64,000 nucleotides of DNA, from positions 1-64,000 of the forward strand of contig JBKDZO010000021.1 of the NCBI GenBank assembly GCA_047971285.1. The letters run 5' to 3'. Both the position numbers and the translations under genes were made by a program. Below, piece by piece: positions 7,499 through 16,815 of this stretch; within the stretch, counting starts at the first letter, position 1, and the number at the start of each line of letters is the position of its first letter. The notes under the pieces were generated by a model, which did not search any database, was not told the DNA's origin, and worked only from the letters and a program-made list of their open reading frames with translations. The stretch comes from Pseudactinotalea sp047971285 (GTDB lineage Bacteria > Actinomycetota > Actinomycetes > Actinomycetales > Beutenbergiaceae).

Positions 7499-7909
7499 AT
7501 GAGCACCAGCCCATCGATCGTCTACTTCTCGTCGGTGTCGGAAAACACCAAACGATTCGTGGATCGGCTACAACTCCCAGCCCAGCGGATCCCGCTGCGG
7601 GCTAGTGAGCCACGGCTGCAAGTCAAGAATCCGTACGTTCTGATCGTGCCGACCTACGGCGGGGGAAACGATCGCGGCGCGGTACCCAAGCAAGTCATCA
7701 AGTTCCTCAACGATGAATCCAACCGCACGCTGATGCGCGGGGTTGTCGCCGGTGGGAACACCAACTTCGGAACGGCCTATTGCCTGGCCGGAGCCATCAT
7801 CTCCGCCAAGTGTGAGGTGCCGTGGCTATACAACTTTGAGCTTCTGGGAACGAAAGAGGACGTCACCAGCGTCCAGGATGGAATGGAACAACTGTGGCTG
7901 CAACGATGA
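7499..7909 (+). CDS. nrdI: NrdI flavodoxin-like protein
   Basis: A 136-residue flavodoxin-fold protein that supplies the oxidant for assembling the dimanganese-tyrosyl cofactor of NrdF. Family motifs are IVYFSSVSENTKRFVDRL (FMN phosphate loop), PYVLIVPTYGGG and GVVAGGNTNFGTAYCLAG. The ATG at 7499 is chosen over upstream in-frame starts because AAGGAG lies seven bases before it and it begins at the family's usual N-terminus. The stop overlaps the nrdE start as ATGA. Confidence 0.95.
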   Translation: MSTSPSIVYFSSVSENTKRFVDRLQLPAQRIPLRASEPRLQVKNPYVLIVPTYGGGNDRGAVPKQVIKFLNDESNRTLMRGVVAGGNTNFGTAYCLAGAIISAKCEVPWLYNFELLGTKEDVTSVQDGMEQLWLQR

Positions 7910-10068
7910 CCGAACCTGCGATCGAGACCAGCGCCCTCACTCCGGCCGGCTCCTCGTCGGAGATGGACTTTCACGCGCTCAATGCGCTACTGAACCTCTA
8001 CGGGCCCAACGGTGAGATCCAGTTCGACAAGGACCGGGAGGCGGCGCGGGAGTACTTCCTGCAGCACGTCAACCAGAACACCGTGTTCTTCCACAACCTG
8101 CGGGAGAAGCTGGCGTACCTCATCGAGCACGGCTACTACGAGGCGGAGGTGCTGGACCGGTACCCGTTCGAGTTCCTGCAGCAGATCTTTGATCATGCTT
8201 ACGCGCAGAAGTTCCGATTCCAGACCTTCCTGGGCGCCTTCAAGTACTACACCTCCTACACATTGAAGACCTTTGACGGTCAGCGCTATCTGGAGCGGTT
8301 CGAGGACCGGGTCGTCATGGTCGCGCTCACCCTGGCCGACGGCGACCAGGGGTTCGCCATGGAGATGGTGGACGAGATCATCTCTGGCCGCTTCCAGCCC
8401 GCCACCCCGACCTTCCTCAACTCCGGCAAGAAGCAGCGGGGTGAGCCAGTCTCCTGCTTCCTGCTGCGCATCGAAGACAACATGGAGTCGATCGCCCGCG
8501 CGATCAATTCGGCACTGCAACTGTCCAAGCGGGGCGGCGGTGTGGCACTGCTGCTGACCAACCTGCGCGAACACGGTGCGCCGATCAAGAAGATCGAGAA
8601 TCAATCGTCCGGGGTCATTCCGGTGATGAAGCTGTTGGAGGACTCCTTCTCCTACGCCAATCAGCTGGGAGCAAGGCAGGGCGCGGGAGCGGTCTACCTG
8701 CATGCTCATCACCCCGACATCATGCGGTTCCTGGACACCAAGCGGGAGAATGCGGACGAGAAAATCCGTATCAAGACCCTCAGCCTCGGCGTCGTCATTC
8801 CGGACATCACGTTCGAACTGGCCAAGAAGAACGAGGACATGTACCTGTTCAGCCCCTACGACGTCGAGCGCGTCTACGGGGTGCCATTCGCCGAGATCAA
8901 CGTCACCGAGAAATACCATGAGATGGTCGACGACGGCCGGATCAAGAAGAAGAAGATCAACGCTCGGGAGTTCTTCCAGACCCTCGCGGAGATCCAGTTC
9001 GAGTCCGGGTATCCGTACATCATGTTCGAGGACACGGTTAACAAGGCCAACCCGATCGAAGGCAAGATCACCCACTCCAACCTGTGCAGCGAGATCTTGC
9101 AGGTATCCACCGCCTCCACCTACAACGACGACCTGTCGTATGCCCACATCGGCAAAGACATCTCCTGCAACCTGGGCTCACTCAATATCGCCATGACCAT
9201 GGACTCGCCCGATCTGGGTAAGACCGTCGGCACCGCGATCAGGGCGCTTACCGCCGTCAGCGATCAGACTCACATCTGGTCGGTTCCCAGCATTGAGCAG
9301 GGGAACAACTCCTCACACGCCATCGGCCTGGGGCAGATGAACCTGCACGGATACCTGGCGCGGGAGCGCATCCACTACGGCTCCGAAGAAGGCATTGACT
9401 TCACCAATATCTACTTCTATACCGTGCTCTTCCACTGTCTGGTCGAGTCCAACAAGCTGGCTATCGAGCGGGGTCAGGCGTTCGGCGGATTCGAGAACAG
9501 CACCTACGCCAGTGGCGAGTTCTTCGACAAGTACACCGATCAGGTGTGGGCGCCAGCCACCGAACGGGTGGCGCAGTTGTTCGCGGACGCCGGTGTGCAC
9601 ATTCCTACCGCCGACCAATGGCAGGAACTGAAGGCCTCGGTGATGGCGCACGGCATCTACAACCAGAACCTGCAGGCGGTGCCACCCACCGGGTCGATTA
9701 GCTACATCAACAACTCCACCTCCTCGATCCACCCGGTGGCCAGCAAGATCGAGATCCGCAAAGAGGGAAAGATCGGTCGCGTCTACTACCCGGCGCCATT
9801 TCTGACCAACGACAACCTGGACTACTTCGCCGACGCCTACGAGATCGGCTACGAGAAGATCATCGACACCTACGCCGCTGCCACCCAGCACGTGGACCAG
9901 GGCCTGAGTCTGACGCTGTTCTTCAAGGACACCGTGACCACCCGGGACCTGAACAAGGCGCAGATCTACGCTTGGCGCAAGGGAATCAAGACGCTGTACT
10001 ACATCCGTCTACGCCAGATGGCGCTAGATGGCACCGAGGTCGAGGGTTGCGTCAGCTGCATGCTGTGA
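7906..10068 (+). CDS. nrdE: Class Ib ribonucleoside-diphosphate reductase alpha subunit
   Basis: A 720-residue catalytic subunit that reduces ribonucleoside diphosphates. Active-site residues are visible: Cys184 in GEPVSCFLL and Cys421 in DISCNLGS (redox pair), Asn392-Cys394-Glu396 in SNLCSEIL (radical site), VPPTGSISYINNS, and the C-terminal shuttle CVSCML (Cys715, Cys718). There is no N-terminal ATP-cone, as expected for NrdE. The ATG at 7906 overlaps the nrdI stop; a GTG at 7894 would add four residues. Confidence 0.96.
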   Translation: MTEPAIETSALTPAGSSSEMDFHALNALLNLYGPNGEIQFDKDREAAREYFLQHVNQNTVFFHNLREKLAYLIEHGYYEAEVLDRYPFEFLQQIFDHAYAQKFRFQTFLGAFKYYTSYTLKTFDGQRYLERFEDRVVMVALTLADGDQGFAMEMVDEIISGRFQPATPTFLNSGKKQRGEPVSCFLLRIEDNMESIARAINSALQLSKRGGGVALLLTNLREHGAPIKKIENQSSGVIPVMKLLEDSFSYANQLGARQGAGAVYLHAHHPDIMRFLDTKRENADEKIRIKTLSLGVVIPDITFELAKKNEDMYLFSPYDVERVYGVPFAEINVTEKYHEMVDDGRIKKKKINAREFFQTLAEIQFESGYPYIMFEDTVNKANPIEGKITHSNLCSEILQVSTASTYNDDLSYAHIGKDISCNLGSLNIAMTMDSPDLGKTVGTAIRALTAVSDQTHIWSVPSIEQGNNSSHAIGLGQMNLHGYLARERIHYGSEEGIDFTNIYFYTVLFHCLVESNKLAIERGQAFGGFENSTYASGEFFDKYTDQVWAPATERVAQLFADAGVHIPTADQWQELKASVMAHGIYNQNLQAVPPTGSISYINNSTSSIHPVASKIEIRKEGKIGRVYYPAPFLTNDNLDYFADAYEIGYEKIIDTYAAATQHVDQGLSLTLFFKDTVTTRDLNKAQIYAWRKGIKTLYYIRLRQMALDGTEVEGCVSCML

Positions 10069-10115
10069 GCCTACGATCGCCACATTGACGAACGTATTGA
10101 AGGAGTAGACCGGAA

Positions 10116-11090
10116 GTGACCGAGAAGCTGAAGCTGGTCAGTAGCGTCCAGGCGATCAACTGGAACCGGATCGAGGATGAGAAGGACCTCGAGGTCTGGG
10201 ACCGTCTCACCGGTAATTTCTGGCTGCCGGAGAAGGTGCCACTGAGCAACGACATCAGCTCCTGGCACACACTCAAGCCAGATGAGCAGCAGATGACCAC
10301 CCGGGTCTTCACCGGGCTCACCATGCTGGACACCATCCAGGGCACCGTGGGCGCGGTCAGCCTGATCCCGGACGCGCGCACCCCCCACGAGGAGGCGGTG
10401 TACACCAACATCGCGTTCATGGAGTCGGTACACGCCAAGAGCTACTCCTCGATCTTCTCCACCCTGATTTCGACGGCGGAGATCGACGAGGCCTTCCGCT
10501 GGAGCGAGGAGAACGAGAACCTGCAGCGCAAGGCCAAGATCGTGCTGGAGTACTACCACGGTGACGATCCGGAGAAGCGCAAGGTGGCCTCCACCATGCT
10601 GGAGTCCTTGCTGGTCTACTCCGGCTTCTACGCCCCGATGTACTGGTCCAGCCACGCCAAGCTCACCAATACCGCGGACCTGATCCGGCTGATCATCCGC
10701 GACGAGGCGGTGCACGGCTACTACATCGGCTACAAGTATCAGCAAGCAGTGGCCGAGTCTTCGCCCGAGCGTCAGCAAGAACTCAAGGACTACACCTTTG
10801 AGTTGCTGTACGAGCTCTACGACAACGAGGAGCAGTACACCGAGGACCTGTACGACCCGCTGGGCCTGACGGAGGACGTCAAGGCGTTCCTGCGTTACAA
10901 CGCCAACAAGGCGCTGATGAACCTGGGCTACGAGGGCCTATTCACCAAGGACCAGACCGCCGTCAACCCGGCCATCCTGTCTGCATTGAGCCCGAACGCC
11001 GATGAGAACCACGACTTCTTCTCTGGCTCCGGTTCCTCCTATGTCATTGGGAAGGCCGTCAATACCGAGGATGACGACTGGGAGTTCTAG
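10116..11090 (+). CDS. nrdF: Class Ib ribonucleotide reductase beta subunit
   Basis: A 324-residue radical-generating subunit. The six metal ligands of the R2 fold can be placed at Asp72, Glu103, His106, Glu163, Glu197 and His200, with the radical tyrosine at Tyr110 (FMESVHAKSYSSIF). The C-terminal tail EDDDWEF is typical of NrdF and docks into NrdE. The start is GTG with GAAGGAG about ten bases upstream. It follows nrdE by 47 bp and completes the operon; with NrdI next door a manganese-tyrosyl cofactor is expected. Confidence 0.96.
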   Translation: MTEKLKLVSSVQAINWNRIEDEKDLEVWDRLTGNFWLPEKVPLSNDISSWHTLKPDEQQMTTRVFTGLTMLDTIQGTVGAVSLIPDARTPHEEAVYTNIAFMESVHAKSYSSIFSTLISTAEIDEAFRWSEENENLQRKAKIVLEYYHGDDPEKRKVASTMLESLLVYSGFYAPMYWSSHAKLTNTADLIRLIIRDEAVHGYYIGYKYQQAVAESSPERQQELKDYTFELLYELYDNEEQYTEDLYDPLGLTEDVKAFLRYNANKALMNLGYEGLFTKDQTAVNPAILSALSPNADENHDFFSGSGSSYVIGKAVNTEDDDWEF

Positions 11091-11121
11091 GGCGAGGAAC
11101 GACGTCTGCTGGGCCCGCGGT

Positions 11122-12132
11122 TTAGGTGCTGACTGGCCAGGCTGCGGCGATCGCTTGGAAGCTGGCGATCCGCGCGGCTCGATCCAGGCCCGGGGTCACC
11201 ACCACGACCTCATCGGTGCGGCCCTGTTGCTGAATCTGACGTAGTCGCTGAACGACCTGGTCGGCGGTGCCGACGGCCATACGCTGTTCATCGTGCGGGG
11301 TGGCTAAGAATTGCGGTGACCGCGCATATTCGGCGATCTGTTCGGGACGAATCGGCTCCCGAATCCCGCGAGCCAGGTTCGCCATCGTCAACGCCCATGC
11401 GGCGCGAAATTGCCTGACCTGGTTCTGGTCGTCGCTAGCGAACGCCAGCACCGAGACTGACGACCACGGCCGTTCTTCGACGCCAGGCCGGAATTGTTGG
11501 CGGTACTGCTGCAACGCTGCTGGTGCCAGTTCTGGGCTCATGTGGTGGGCAAACACGGCTCGCATGCCATGGGCGGCAGCGAACTGCGGCCCGTAGGCAC
11601 GCGATCCCAGCATGAAGATTTCAGGGCGCTGCGCAACTACCGGTGCAGCGATCAGCTTCTGGTAGGGGTGACCGTCCGGGAAGCCATCACCAAGAAATCC
11701 CAGGAGTTCGGCGACTTGATCGGGAAAATCGGCAGCGGGGTCGTTGGTGACCCCGCGCCGTAGCACGTGGGCGGTCAGCGGGTCAGTACCCGGGGCGCGC
11801 CCTAGGCCGAGATCGACGCGGCCGGGTGCGATGGCCAGAAGGGTTCGGAACGTCTCAGCCACCTTGAAAGCGGAGTGGTTGGGCAGCATGATTCCGGCAG
11901 CACCCACCCGAATCTGCTCGGTCTGCCCCAGGACATGAGCGATGAGAATCTCCGGCGCGCTGCAAGCCAGCGAGGCCATGGAGTGGTGTTCGGAAACCCA
12001 ATATCTGCGGTACCCCGCGGCCTCGACCTGTGCAGCTACCTCCACGGCCCCGGCGATGGCCTGGGCGGCGGACTGCCCGTATTCGATTCCCACGAAGTCG
12101 AGCACAGCAAGGGGCAGCGTGGGAGTCGTCAC
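11122..12132 (-). CDS. LLM-class flavin-dependent oxidoreductase (luciferase-like group 1, MsnO8 type)
   Basis: A 336-residue TIM-barrel monooxygenase-like protein. Motifs are YRRYWVSEHHSMASLACSAP, IRVGAAGIMLPNHSAFKVAE and RVDLGLGRAPGTDPLTAHVL, which mark the flavin (FMN-type) branch of the luciferase family. The start is a GTG. It converges on nrdF with about 30 bp between the ends and is a single-gene unit as far as can be seen. The substrate is unknown. Confidence 0.85.
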   Translation of the reverse strand: MTTPTLPLAVLDFVGIEYGQSAAQAIAGAVEVAAQVEAAGYRRYWVSEHHSMASLACSAPEILIAHVLGQTEQIRVGAAGIMLPNHSAFKVAETFRTLLAIAPGRVDLGLGRAPGTDPLTAHVLRRGVTNDPAADFPDQVAELLGFLGDGFPDGHPYQKLIAAPVVAQRPEIFMLGSRAYGPQFAAAHGMRAVFAHHMSPELAPAALQQYRQQFRPGVEERPWSSVSVLAFASDDQNQVRQFRAAWALTMANLARGIREPIRPEQIAEYARSPQFLATPHDEQRMAVGTADQVVQRLRQIQQQGRTDEVVVVTPGLDRAARIASFQAIAAAWPVST

Positions 12133-12209
12133 GCCTCGAACCTACCCTGGTCGCTGGCCGGAATCAGCAGGCCGACCAGCTGCGTTGATTCGCTGGTATT
12201 CGTCAAGCT

Positions 12210-12878
12210 CTAGCTCCCCATCATGCTGATGGCCTTGCCGAGGGCGCTCACTGCGAGGTAGGCGAAGAGGAAGGTCATCACATACGCATTGTTGCGTTCC
12301 AACCACTCCTTCAGGGCGGTGAGCATCGGTTCCACCCGCTGCCCGGCCAGCAAGAATGCTGCGGTGATGGCGAGGGCGAACGCAGAACTGAGCACTGCGA
12401 AGATTGCCAGCGCAATGATCTGCTGGAGTATCGGAATCGCGGAACCGGAGATCCACAATGCCCCGGTCACGATCAACGCGGTGTTCTTGGCGTTGATGGC
12501 GATGAGCACAGCGGTGAATCCCAGGACCGCGATCGGGCTCATGTCGTCCACCTTGGACATCCAGCCTGGATCACGGGAGGGCTTGTCGGGGCGAGGACGC
12601 CCACGCCACGACGTCACGGCCAAGAAGGCGAACAGCAGGCCCATCGCTAGGTTGACCCATCCCATGCCCGCCCGCGGTCCGTTCGTGGATGGCTCCAAGC
12701 CGAGCGCGATGACCAGCCCGGCCATCAACGCGACACCGATCCACCAGCCCAGTACGAGGGAGATTGCCTTGATGCGGGGGCGGCTGCTGAACATCAGCAC
12801 CAGCAAGAAGATCAGCGGCATAGGAGATAGAGCGATGCCGAACGCGTTGGGTAGGAACTGCCCGATGACCGTCAACAT
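12210..12878 (-). CDS. GAP-family (Sap, sulfolipid-addressing-like) membrane protein
   Basis: A 222-residue polytopic membrane protein with about six hydrophobic segments. The N-terminus (QFLPNAFGIALSPMPLIFLL) and ALVLGWWIG-like second helix resemble the GAP/SfLAP family related to LysE-type exporters; mycobacterial members help move glycolipids across the membrane. A charged cytoplasmic loop (WRGRPRPDKPSRDPGWM) sits in the middle. No partner genes are adjacent, so the exported substrate is unknown. Confidence 0.7.
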   Translation of the reverse strand: MLTVIGQFLPNAFGIALSPMPLIFLLVLMFSSRPRIKAISLVLGWWIGVALMAGLVIALGLEPSTNGPRAGMGWVNLAMGLLFAFLAVTSWRGRPRPDKPSRDPGWMSKVDDMSPIAVLGFTAVLIAINAKNTALIVTGALWISGSAIPILQQIIALAIFAVLSSAFALAITAAFLLAGQRVEPMLTALKEWLERNNAYVMTFLFAYLAVSALGKAISMMGS

Positions 12879-13022
12879 TGGTTCCTCGCTGAGGTAGGAC
12901 GACGCTGGCTGCTCTCAGCCTGGCACTGTTGCCCACCGGTGACCAGGGCTGGTGGGCTGCCGTTAGGTGGAGCCGGTTCCGCTGACCTGGCTCCAGGTTC
13001 CTCCAGCGCGAGGGGGACGGGC

Positions 13023-13154
13023 CTACAGGTCGCGGCGCAGGGAGCTGTGGTTGGTTGTCCGACTGCTGCGAGCCAGATTGATGATCGCGGCCGCCAAGCC
13101 GCCCCAGATCACCAGCATCGCTATCGCCATCATTGCGATCGCAGTGGGGGTCAT
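13023..13154 (-). CDS. metS: Small subunit of methionine/alanine importer (MetS-like)
   Basis: A 43-residue protein with a single transmembrane helix (AIAMMAIAMLVIWGGLAAAI) and a basic tail (NLARSSRTTNHSSLRRDL). It starts at the ATG that overlaps the stop of the NSS transporter as ATGA. Known family: MetS is the tiny subunit needed by the MetP sodium-dependent methionine/alanine transporter of corynebacteria. It is too short for most gene finders, but the overlap and helix support it. Confidence 0.8.
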   Translation of the reverse strand: MTPTAIAMMAIAMLVIWGGLAAAIINLARSSRTTNHSSLRRDL

Positions 13155-14680
13155 GACGCCTCCTCGACCGATTCCAGTTGTAGTGGTGTCCGCTTTGACC
13201 AGGGCACCATGGATAGCAGGAATCCTGCGCCCAGCACGCCGATTGCCGCGCCCCAGCCGAACACCCAGATCATCCAGGTCGGATATCCGCCATAGGCCTG
13301 GCTCAGGTCCTCGATCAGTTGCTGCACCAGCACGAACAGCAGAACCAGCGGCGTCAAGGTTCCGACCAGCACCTGCCACCAGGTGCCCAGCCGCAGTGAC
13401 CCAGTGCGATTGAGGTGGGCGCGCAGCTGTGGCAACGCGCGCACCACCCACGCGATGACCACCATGCTCACCACCGCGACCACCAAGATCCCGAACTGGT
13501 TCACGAAGTGGTCAACGATGTCCAGCACATACACCCCGCTGGTAGTGCTGAAGAAGATCAGGCTGATGACGGCGCAGGGTAGTCCCACGACCAGGCTGGC
13601 ACCGATGCGGGTCATGTCGAACTTGTCGCGGACCGCGGAGACCACCACCTCCAGCACGCTCACCAGCGATGTCAGGCCCGCCACCACCAGTGACCCGAAA
13701 CACAGCACCCCGATCAGGCTGCCAGCGGGTGCGACGTTGATAATGGCGGGAAAGACGACGAACGCCAGCCCAAGGCCACTGGCTACCACGTCCTCGACCG
13801 GAGTTGCACTGGCCTGAGCCAGGAAACCCAGTGCGGCGAACACCCCGATGCCGGCCAGGAGCTCAAAGCCGGAGTTGGCGAAGCCGACCACCATGCCCGA
13901 GCCGGTCAGGTCGGCCTTGCGGTCCAGGTAGGAGCTGTAGGTGATCATGATGCCGAAGCCGATGGACAGGGAGAAGAAGATCTGCCCGAACGCTGCGGCC
14001 CATACCCCGGCCTCCAGCAACGCCGCCCAGTTCGGGGTGAACAGGGCGTCCAAACCGCTGGCGGCGCCCTCCAGCAGCAATGCTTGGATGACCAGTGCGC
14101 CGAAGGCCAGCAGCAGCAGGGGCATGAACAGCAACGACATGGTGCCGATCCCACGCTGAACTCCCAGCACCATGATCAGCACCACCACCGCCCAGACCCC
14201 GAGCAGCGGAGCTAGCACACCCGGCACGATCTGCATGCTGACGCCTGGATCCCCGGCCTGCAAGAAGTCGCCGAACAGGAAGCTCTCGGGGTCCGCGCCC
14301 CAGGCCTTGTCGACCGAGAAGATGGTGTACCGGGCAGCCCACGCGACCACCGCGGCGTAGTAGACGGCGATCATGAAACAGATGGCGACCTGCCACCAGC
14401 CGATTCCTTCGGTTCCCCGCCGCAATCGGGCGAACGACAGCGGGGCAGAACCGCGGAACTTATGGCCGAGCGCATAGTCCAGCAGCAGGAACGGCAAGCC
14501 AGCGGTCAGCAATGCCACCAGGTACGGGATGATGAATGCCCCGCCGCCGTTCTCGTAGGCGACGTAGGGAAACCGCCAGATGTTTCCCAGGCCGACGGCG
14601 GAGCCGATCGCGGCCAGGATAAAGACCGTCCGGTTGGAGAAGGCGCCTCGGCGGGCCTCGCTACCACTCACACTCGTCAT
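13151..14680 (-). CDS. metP: Sodium-dependent (NSS-family) methionine/alanine transporter
   Basis: A 509-residue transporter with about 11-12 membrane helices. The NSS signature IGSAVGLGNIWRFPYVAY, with the ENGGGAFIIPY segment after it, is near the N-terminus, and the unwound helix region ITYSSYL is visible later. The ATG at 14680 is chosen over upstream frame extension because GGAGAGG precedes it and the protein then begins MTSVSGSEARRGAFSNRTVF, as in homologues. It is coupled to the metS-like gene by a 4-bp overlap, which supports the MetP assignment over other amino-acid NSS carriers. Confidence 0.85.
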   Translation of the reverse strand: MTSVSGSEARRGAFSNRTVFILAAIGSAVGLGNIWRFPYVAYENGGGAFIIPYLVALLTAGLPFLLLDYALGHKFRGSAPLSFARLRRGTEGIGWWQVAICFMIAVYYAAVVAWAARYTIFSVDKAWGADPESFLFGDFLQAGDPGVSMQIVPGVLAPLLGVWAVVVLIMVLGVQRGIGTMSLLFMPLLLLAFGALVIQALLLEGAASGLDALFTPNWAALLEAGVWAAAFGQIFFSLSIGFGIMITYSSYLDRKADLTGSGMVVGFANSGFELLAGIGVFAALGFLAQASATPVEDVVASGLGLAFVVFPAIINVAPAGSLIGVLCFGSLVVAGLTSLVSVLEVVVSAVRDKFDMTRIGASLVVGLPCAVISLIFFSTTSGVYVLDIVDHFVNQFGILVVAVVSMVVIAWVVRALPQLRAHLNRTGSLRLGTWWQVLVGTLTPLVLLFVLVQQLIEDLSQAYGGYPTWMIWVFGWGAAIGVLGAGFLLSMVPWSKRTPLQLESVEEAS

Positions 14681-14772
14681 GGCCTCTCCAATGTCAGGGG
14701 GGTTACTGGTAGGCGCGAAGGTGTGACAGGAACGGTAGTGCCAAGCAGACCTGCTTGACCAGGACCCTTTGA

Positions 14773-15801
14773 CTAGCAGTCGCTGCGCAACGCGGCCACG
14801 ACCTGGGTCAGGGACTGCGGGGCGGTCTGCAGCAGGAGGGATGTTACGCAGCTGGACTGCCATCTGCGCAGTTGATGGCGAAGGTCGCCACCGTTGCCCG
14901 CTAGGGCGACGTCGAGCACCAAGTCGGTGGGCACTGCGGCCGCCGCAGCGCGAGTGTCACCGGCCTGATAGTGATCGGCGATGCTGACGCAGACGTCGTG
15001 GTATCCCAGGCGCTCGATCGCGTTGCGATGAAAGTTCCTGGCAGTCGATCCCATGCCACCGATGTACAGCGCCAGCTGCGGTTTCAGTAGTGCGGCAGCG
15101 TGCTCGACGTCCGGGCCCAGGGCGACGGGCACGCAAGCGCCGACCTCAAAATCCGAGGACGGGCGCAACTGCGCATCGCGGCGTGCGAAGCCGGTTGCCA
15201 GGTGCCGGCGGGCTTCGGCGTCGAGCCGGGGAGAGAAGAAGGCTGGCAGCCAGCCGTCTGCGATCTCCGCCGCCAGGGCGGTGTTCTTCGGCCCCTGGGC
15301 GGCCAGGTAGATCGGCAGATCGGGTCGCAACGGGTGCACCGTGCTCCGCAAGATCTTCCCCGCACCGCCGGGCAGGGGCAACGGGTAGTGCGGTCCGGTG
15401 GCGGTGACCGGCTCTCGGCGGAACACCGCGCGAACGATCTGGACGTACTCGCGGGTACGTGCCAGCGGTTGTGCGTACGGCTGCCCGTACCAGCCTTCGA
15501 CCACCTGTGGACCCGAGACGCCGAGCCCGAGCACGAATCTGCCGCCGCTCAGGTGGTCCATGGTGATGGCCGCCATGGCGGCCGCGGTCGGAGTCCGGGC
15601 CGCCATTTGCATGACGGCGGTGCCCAGGCGCACACGGGTGGTCTGCCCGCCCCACCACGCCAGCGGGGTCAGGGCATCGGAGCCGTAGGCCTCGGCAGTC
15701 CAGACCGAGTCCAACCCGAGCTCATCTGCCATGGCGATGCTCTGGGCGAGACCAGCCGGCGGCCCGCTCGCCCAGTACCCGGTGTGCAGGCCCAGTTTCA
15801 C
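14773..15801 (-). CDS. LLM-class F420-dependent oxidoreductase (Rv3520c-like)
   Basis: A 342-residue luciferase-like TIM barrel. Motifs include HTGYWASGPPAGLAQSIAMA, ELGLDSVWTAEAYGSDALTP, RVRLGTAVMQMAARTP and DHLSGGRFVLGLGVSGPQVV, characteristic of the F420 family named for M. tuberculosis Rv3520c. Its start overlaps the stop of the upstream LLM gene by 4 bp, so the two form an operon. Substrate unknown; the cofactor call rests on family resemblance. Confidence 0.82.
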   Translation of the reverse strand: MKLGLHTGYWASGPPAGLAQSIAMADELGLDSVWTAEAYGSDALTPLAWWGGQTTRVRLGTAVMQMAARTPTAAAMAAITMDHLSGGRFVLGLGVSGPQVVEGWYGQPYAQPLARTREYVQIVRAVFRREPVTATGPHYPLPLPGGAGKILRSTVHPLRPDLPIYLAAQGPKNTALAAEIADGWLPAFFSPRLDAEARRHLATGFARRDAQLRPSSDFEVGACVPVALGPDVEHAAALLKPQLALYIGGMGSTARNFHRNAIERLGYHDVCVSIADHYQAGDTRAAAAAVPTDLVLDVALAGNGGDLRHQLRRWQSSCVTSLLLQTAPQSLTQVVAALRSDC

Positions 15802-16709
15802 AAGCCGCAGACGTCGGCTATCACCTGGAGGTGTTCCAGGTCGTGCAGGTCCAGAATCTGCCAGTAGATCGTGGTGGCGCCGGTCTCGGCGTAGCGACCG
15901 AGGACATCGGCGACCTCGGTGACGGTACCGGCCAGGCCGTTGGCGCGCAGCTCTTCCGGCTCGCGCCCGATTGCGGCCGCCCGACGTCGGAACTCCGCCT
16001 CATCGCGCCCGACGCAGGCGACCAATGCCACCGACATCTTCAGCGATGCCACCTCACGGGCGATCGCGTGGCAGGCTGAGCGGACCCGCGCGAACGTCTC
16101 GGAGACCTCGGGCGCCTGCCGGAACCCGACATTGAACTCCGAAGCGAACCGGGCAGCCAGCTGCGGGGTGCGATGCAGTCCGTGCCCGCCGATGATGATT
16201 GGTACCGAGGGCTGCACCGGTTTGGGCAGGGCGGGGGAGTCGATGAGCTGGTAGTGCTCACCGGCGTAGCTGAAGAGTTCGCCGGGAGCGGTTGACCACA
16301 GCCCGGTGATGATCTCCAACTGCTCGGTGAACGGCCCGAACCGCTTGGCCGGGAACGGGACGCCATAGGCGGCGTGTTCGGCCTTGAACCAGCCCGAACC
16401 CAGGCCCAGCTCGACGCGGCCACCGGACATCTGGTCGACCTGAGCCACCTGAACAGCCAGTAGACCAGGGTGACGGAAGGTCGCCGAGGTCACCAGAGTG
16501 CCGAGCCGGATCGTCGATGTCTCCCGCGCCAATGCTCCCAGCGTGACCCAGGAATCGGTGGGGCCGGGCATGCCGTCACCGCTCATCGCCAAGAAATGAT
16601 CGGAGCGGAAGAAGGCGCTGAAACCAAGTGATTCGCTGGCCTGCGCCACTGCGAGCTGGTCGTCGTAGCTGGCGCCCTGCTGGGGCTCGGTGAAGATCCG
16701 GAAGTCCAT
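15798..16709 (-). CDS. LLM-class F420-dependent oxidoreductase (Rv1855c-like)
   Basis: A 303-residue luciferase-like protein beginning MDFRIFTEPQQGASYDDQLA, followed by SLGFSAFFRSDHFLAM, IRLGTLVTSATFRHPGLLAV and DQMSGGRVELGLGSGWFKAE, the pattern of the Rv1855c group of predicted F420-dependent enzymes. It is first in a two-gene operon with the next LLM gene (4-bp overlap). Two different F420-type LLM enzymes side by side imply the organism makes F420, but no F420 biosynthesis gene is in this window. Confidence 0.82.
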   Translation of the reverse strand: MDFRIFTEPQQGASYDDQLAVAQASESLGFSAFFRSDHFLAMSGDGMPGPTDSWVTLGALARETSTIRLGTLVTSATFRHPGLLAVQVAQVDQMSGGRVELGLGSGWFKAEHAAYGVPFPAKRFGPFTEQLEIITGLWSTAPGELFSYAGEHYQLIDSPALPKPVQPSVPIIIGGHGLHRTPQLAARFASEFNVGFRQAPEVSETFARVRSACHAIAREVASLKMSVALVACVGRDEAEFRRRAAAIGREPEELRANGLAGTVTEVADVLGRYAETGATTIYWQILDLHDLEHLQVIADVCGL

Positions 16710-16815
16710 GACTTGAGCATGCCGTATTGCGGATATCTCGGGGCTACGGATGCGTAGCTCGTCACGAATCGATCCTGTTGCGCGGGAGCGTGGTGAGCAG
16801 GCCGGCTGCTGTAGC

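Noticed and set aside
7987..9147. 386-residue minus-strand frame opposite nrdE
   Set aside because: Its Leu/Val/Gly/Asp-rich composition mirrors the codons of nrdE; no domain is visible.
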